Below are positions 60,461-64,000 of a DNA stretch of 64,000 nucleotides, in pieces. Origin of the DNA: Rhodococcus zopfii NBRC 100606 = JCM 9919 (GTDB lineage Bacteria; Actinomycetota; Actinomycetes; Mycobacteriales; Mycobacteriaceae); the NCBI RefSeq assembly GCF_001895025.1, contig NZ_BCXI01000010.1, positions 62,001 to 126,000 of the forward strand, given 5' to 3'. Within the stretch, counting starts at the first letter, position 1. Each line of letters begins with the position of its first letter. The notes beneath the pieces are model-generated. The model was given only the letters and a program-made list of their open reading frames with translations. It ran no database searches and was not told where the DNA came from. Both the position numbers and the translations under genes were made by a program.

Positions 60461-61846
60461 ATGTCGACAACCGCAGGTACCGCACATTCGACGTCCGGGA
60501 CCGGCCCTACGGTGAGCGGCCTCCGGGCGCTGCGTCTCATCGCGACCCTCGGTTTCCCGTCTGTCGCGGCCGGTGTCATCGCCCGCAGGCCCAGATCTAT
60601 GGCGCTGCTGGAACGGTTCGGTGCAGACGCGTCGGCAGTGCACGTCCTGCGCCGGTTGCGCGAGGAGCACGGTTCCGGGCCCCTGCAGGTCGAATTGCCC
60701 GGCCGTCGCGTGGCTGTGGTGCTCGACCCCGCCGACGTCGGCAGGATCCTCGCGGATTCGCCCGACCCGTTCGACCCCGCCACCCGGGAGAAGAAGGGTG
60801 CACTCTCGCCGTTCCAACCGCACGGCGTTCTCATCTCCCAGGGGCATATCCGCACCGAACGCCGCAAACTCAACGAACAGGCGCTGGACACCGCGCACAC
60901 CTTGCATCGCCTGGCCGAACCGATCGTCGAGGTCGTCGACCGGGAGGTGAGCACCCTGCTCGAAACGGCGATCCGCTCCGGGACACTCGACAACGACGAG
61001 TTCACCCGAGCGTGGTGGCGCATGGTGCGCCAGGTCGTCCTCGGTCCGTCCGCCGCCGACGACACCGGCGTCACCGACAGGTTGAAAAAGCTTCGCGCCA
61101 ACGGCAATTGGTCCTACTTCATCCCCGAACGAAGCCGACTGCGCGACCGCTTCATCGAAGACCTGTACCGCTATGTGGACCGCGCCGAACCGGGGTCGCT
61201 CGTTGGAGCTCTCGCAGCGCTGCCCGTCGGAGGTGCGACCGATCCGGTCGGCCAGATCCCGCACTGGCTGTTCGCGTTCGATGCCGCAGGCATCGCCTCG
61301 GCACGCACGCTCGCGCTGCTCGCCGGTCACCCCGGCCAGCGCGAGAGGGCACGGGCCGAGATCGCCGGCAGCGACCCCGGCACCCCCCAGCCCTATCCGT
61401 ATGTGCGGGCCGCCGTGCTCGAATCGCTGCGGCTGTGGCCGACCACGCCGATGATCCTGCGGGACTCCATTCGCGACACGGCGTGGGGCCCGGACGGGGA
61501 ACGGTTCGGCATCCCCGCCGGTACCGGCTTCGCGATCCTCACCCCCGGCTTCCATCGCGATGGGGACACCGTGCCGTTCGCCGACGAATTCGTCCCCGAG
61601 GTGTGGCTGGACGGGCGCGCGGAGATGCATCCCGAAGTGGTGCCGTTCAGCGCGGGACCCGCGGTGTGCCCCGGCCGGAACCTGGTGCTGCTGGTGACCA
61701 GCACCCTCCTGGTCCGCCTGCTCGCCGCCGCCGACTTCCGGGTCGTGTCCGAGCCCGTGCCGGTGCCGGACCGTCCGTTGCCCTACACGTTCGACAACTT
61801 CGGCGTGCAGTTCGAGGTCACGCGCACCGCGGGTGCGCGCCGGTGA
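60461..61846 (+). CDS. Cytochrome P450
   Basis: Heme monooxygenase of 461 aa. ExxR motif in ESLRLWPTTP, heme loop PFSAGPAVCPGRN with Cys403 as ligand, and an I-helix FAFDAAGIASAR that lacks the usual acidic-Thr pair (A-G-x-D/E-T), so oxygen activation may be atypical. No redox partner gene is adjacent. ATG 60461 has only a distant purine-rich site. Divergent from the XRE module. Confidence 0.88.
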   Translation: MSTTAGTAHSTSGTGPTVSGLRALRLIATLGFPSVAAGVIARRPRSMALLERFGADASAVHVLRRLREEHGSGPLQVELPGRRVAVVLDPADVGRILADSPDPFDPATREKKGALSPFQPHGVLISQGHIRTERRKLNEQALDTAHTLHRLAEPIVEVVDREVSTLLETAIRSGTLDNDEFTRAWWRMVRQVVLGPSAADDTGVTDRLKKLRANGNWSYFIPERSRLRDRFIEDLYRYVDRAEPGSLVGALAALPVGGATDPVGQIPHWLFAFDAAGIASARTLALLAGHPGQRERARAEIAGSDPGTPQPYPYVRAAVLESLRLWPTTPMILRDSIRDTAWGPDGERFGIPAGTGFAILTPGFHRDGDTVPFADEFVPEVWLDGRAEMHPEVVPFSAGPAVCPGRNLVLLVTSTLLVRLLAAADFRVVSEPVPVPDRPLPYTFDNFGVQFEVTRTAGARR

Positions 61847-61857
61847 GAAGGAGCAAC

Positions 61858-62040
61858 ATGAACACGTCCGGCAAGCACGACAACGACGACGAGGGTTTCC
61901 ACAAGGTGGCACCCGACCCCGAGGAAACCCCACAGGACGAAGACGTCGCGCCCGATGACGGCGGAGTGGGCACCGACGGCGGCTACGAGGCGACAGGTCC
62001 GGCGCACCGGGCGGGTGCCGAGGGCGGGGAGCCGGAGTAG
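61858..62040 (+). CDS. Small acidic disordered protein after P450
   Basis: A 60-aa, strongly acidic, Gly/Asp/Glu-rich protein (MNTSGKHDNDDEGFHKVAP start) with no predicted fold. It has a textbook GAAGGAG site four bases before the ATG and starts 11 bp after the P450 stop, so it is almost surely translated. No family recognised. Confidence 0.65.
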   Translation: MNTSGKHDNDDEGFHKVAPDPEETPQDEDVAPDDGGVGTDGGYEATGPAHRAGAEGGEPE

Positions 62041-62067
62041 CGGCGAGGCCGGCCCTCGGCACCCGGA

Positions 62068-62679
62068 TCACTCGGCCGACGGATACGGTCCCACCCGTAA
62101 TGCGCGGGCGAGATGCGCGGCGTTGCGGGCGAGGGTTGCCGTGGCCGAGGCGACCGCGTCGGGCACGGAATCGAGATCGTTGTAGTCGCCGGGCGTCATG
62201 GCCTCGCCGTTCCAGTAGGTGCAACCCTGCGCCGGGATCGTGTACCCGCAGTCGTTGAGTCCCTGGAACAGACTGGCGACGATCGCGTGGGCGCCGTCCT
62301 CGTTGCCGACCACCGCCGCGACCGCGACCTTCCCGAACAGGATCGGACTGTCCTCGTCGTCGGTCTCGGACAATTCGGCGTCCAGTCGTTCGAGCGCGCG
62401 TTTGGCGACGCTCGACATCTGGCCGAGCCAGGTCGGGGTCGCGACGAGCAGGATGTCGGCATCGAGGATGTGCCGGCGGACCTCGGGCCACTGGTCGCCG
62501 TTCCCCATGTCGGCTTCGACGCCGGGACGGATGTCGAGATCGACCAGCCGGATCGTCTCACCGGTCACGTCGTACTTGCCGAACTCGGTGAGCACATGCT
62601 CGGTGATCAGATCGCTGCTCGACGCAGCCGGGGAGGGTTTGAGCGTGCACACCAGGGCGAGTGCCTTCAGAGATGTCAT
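62068..62679 (-). CDS. NAD(P)H-dependent FMN reductase / flavodoxin-fold protein
   Basis: A 203-aa flavodoxin-like oxidoreductase with LALVCTLKPSPAASSSD (phosphate loop of FMN), DILLVATPTWLGQMSSVAKRALERLD and VAAVVGNEDGAHAI blocks. Likely a quinone or FMN reductase; substrate unknown. Start ATG 62679. Convergent with the P450 pair and divergent from ctpE. Confidence 0.85.
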   Translation of the reverse strand: MTSLKALALVCTLKPSPAASSSDLITEHVLTEFGKYDVTGETIRLVDLDIRPGVEADMGNGDQWPEVRRHILDADILLVATPTWLGQMSSVAKRALERLDAELSETDDEDSPILFGKVAVAAVVGNEDGAHAIVASLFQGLNDCGYTIPAQGCTYWNGEAMTPGDYNDLDSVPDAVASATATLARNAAHLARALRVGPYPSAE

Positions 62680-62771
62680 GCTGCGGCGGGTACCCGGGCC
62701 GGTTCCATGACGAAACGCATGACGATGTGACCTCACCGGTCGGTGCGCGATCGCGGCGACCGGCGCTGGCA

Positions 62772-62777
62772 TAGCCT
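62772..62777 (+). promoter_or_regulatory. -10 box of leaderless ctpE
   Basis: TAGCCT, then seven bases, then ATG 62785; no ribosome-binding site. Confidence 0.6.
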
Positions 62778-62784
62778 GTTCTCC

Positions 62785-64000
62785 ATGTCAGCTGAAGAGC
62801 CCACCGCGGTGGCCGGAGCCGGTGAGGCGGTTGTGGCCGATGCCGGCCATGTAGTCGGCGGCCTGACCACCGAGCAGGTCGCCGAACGTGTGGCGCGGGG
62901 GGAGACGAACGATGTCCCCGACCGCGCGTCCCGTTCCGTCAAGGACATCGTCCGCGCGAACGTGTTCACGCGGATCAACGCGATCCTCGGTGTGCTGTTG
63001 CTCATCGTGCTCGCCACCGGTTCGATCATCGACGGCATGTTCGGCCTGCTGATCGTCGCGAACAGCGGCATCGGCATCATCCAGGAGGTCCGCGCCAAGC
63101 GGACTCTGGACAAGCTCGCGATCGTCAGCCAGGCCAAACCGGTCGTGCGGCGTGACGGCCGGTCCGCCGAGCTCGCGCCGCGCGAGGTGGTCCTCGACGA
63201 CATCATCGAACTCGGTCCCGGCGACCAGTTGGTCGTCGACGGTGTCGTCGTCGAATCCGAGGGCCTCGAGCTCGACGAATCGCTGCTGACCGGCGAGTCC
63301 GACAACGTCGACAAGGAGCCCGGCGCGACCGTGATGTCCGGGAGTTTCGTCGCATCGGGCAGCGGTGCCTACCGCGCGACGAGAGTCGGCCGCGACGCCT
63401 ACGCGGCGCGGCTTGCCGACGAGGCCAGCAAGTTCACGTTGGTGCATTCGGAGCTGATGGCCGGCATCAACAAGATCCTGAAGTTCATCACCTACCTGAT
63501 GATCCCGGCGGGTCTGCTCATCATCTACAACCAGCTGTTCTCGAGCGGCGAGTCGTTGCGGCCCGCGTTGAGCGGCATGGTTGCCGCGTTGGTGCCGATG
63601 GTTCCAGAGGGCCTCGTGCTGATGACGTCGATCGCGTTCGCTGTCGGGGTGATCCGGCTGGGACAGCGCCAGTGCCTCGTGCAGGAGTTGCCGGCCATCG
63701 AGGGACTGGCCCGTGTCGACGTGGTGTGCGCGGACAAGACCGGAACCCTGACCGAGAACGGGATGCGACTGGCCGAGATCGTCCCGGCCGACGGTGCGGA
63801 CGAGAACACCGTCCGCGCGGCACTCGCGGCGATGGCAGGGGACGATCCGCGCCCGAACGCGAGTGTCGCGGCGATCAAGGAGGCCCTGCCCGACGATCCC
63901 GGGTGGGGCGCGGCGACCGCGATCGCGCCGTTCTCGTCGGCGAAGAAGTGGAGCGGCCAGTCCTACGGCGCGCACGGCAACTGGCTGCTCGGTGCCCCCG
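62785..64000 (+). CDS. ctpE: Cation-transporting P-type ATPase CtpE (partial, cut by window end)
   Basis: The first 405 codons of a P-type ATPase; the frame is open at the window end. Visible: two N-terminal helices, actuator loop with LLTGESD, helix [12 protein letters not shown] and the phosphorylation site [11 protein letters not shown] (Asp317). Rv0908 CtpE, reported to take up Ca2+, is the expected orthologue by position after echA6 and the MBL gene. The nucleotide-binding and C-terminal membrane parts lie outside. Confidence 0.9.
   Translation, partial: MSAEEPTAVAGAGEAVVADAGHVVGGLTTEQVAERVARGETNDVPDRASRSVKDIVRANVFTRINAILGVLLLIVLATGSIIDGMFGLLIVANSGIGIIQEVRAKRTLDKLAIVSQAKPVVRRDGRSAELAPREVVLDDIIELGPGDQLVVDGVVVESEGLELDESLLTGESDNVDKEPGATVMSGSFVASGSGAYRATRVGRDAYAARLADEASKFTLVHSELMAGINKILKFITYLMIPAGLLIIYNQLFSSGESLRPALSGMVAALVPMVPEGLVLMTSIAFAVGVIRLGQRQCLVQELPAIEGLARVDVVCADKTGTLTENGMRLAEIVPADGADENTVRAALAAMAGDDPRPNASVAAIKEALPDDPGWGAATAIAPFSSAKKWSGQSYGAHGNWLLGAP

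Overview
The window reads as chromosomal DNA of a high-G+C actinobacterium of the order Mycobacteriales, most likely Rhodococcus or a close relative. Three things point there: strong GC bias at third codon positions, many GTG starts and GTGA/ATGA gene overlaps, and a gene order that follows the Mycobacterium tuberculosis block from rpfA (Rv0867c) to ctpE (Rv0908). I compared gene order from memory; no search was run.

Positions 1-26 kb are largely core genes: an Rpf muralytic enzyme behind a c-di-AMP (ydaO-type) riboswitch; a YccF membrane protein; cspB; a DUF2771/MFS pair; glutamine cyclotransferase; DUF3027; a sacsin-like GHKL ATPase with a PAP2 phosphatase; DUF2530 and a purine permease; a leaderless MarR gene; a SpoU methyltransferase with DUF2537; DUF6928 and SepH; SerC; citrate synthases CitA and GltA2; PdxH; a tandem-domain FKBP; and the PrrA/PrrB two-component system, coupled by overlapping stop/start codons to an upstream TetR gene.

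Positions 26-36 kb hold a fatty-acid and short-chain acyl-CoA segment (FadE, a propionyl/acetyl-CoA synthetase, AccD3) mixed with CinA-type amidohydrolase, a RibD-like reductase, flavin reductase, BrkB and GPP34 genes.

Positions 36-54.5 kb separate accD3 from echA6, which are neighbours in M. tuberculosis, and look accessory. The segment has a PD-(D/E)XK/RAMA-like protein, a YeiH exporter next to an AraC regulator, and a six-gene catabolic operon (quinone reductase, TauD/TfdA dioxygenase, BKACE, MFS importer, RBBP9-type hydrolase, acyl-CoA ligase). The operon ends in a scar of gene decay: a truncated carboxymuconolactone decarboxylase-like piece, twin operator-like repeats and a frameshifted minus-strand remnant. 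After it come a TetR gene with a perfect operator, an ABC-F/S4 pair, a PDZ protease/flavin monooxygenase pair, and an SPFH + ribbon-helix-helix operon with a striking AT-rich palindrome.

Positions 54.6-64 kb return to core order (echA6, an Rv0906-like metallo-beta-lactamase-fold protein, ctpE cut by the window end). Interposed are a DUF3558 lipoprotein pair, a hemerythrin, a DUF222/HNH (13E12-type) gene whose start codon lies inside an SOS box, and an XRE/membrane-protein module divergent from a cytochrome P450.

I see no rRNA, tRNA, CRISPR array or intact insertion sequence. Recurrent regulatory themes are leaderless starts (TANNNT 6-8 nt before ATG/GTG) and perfect GC-rich bidirectional terminators between convergent genes.
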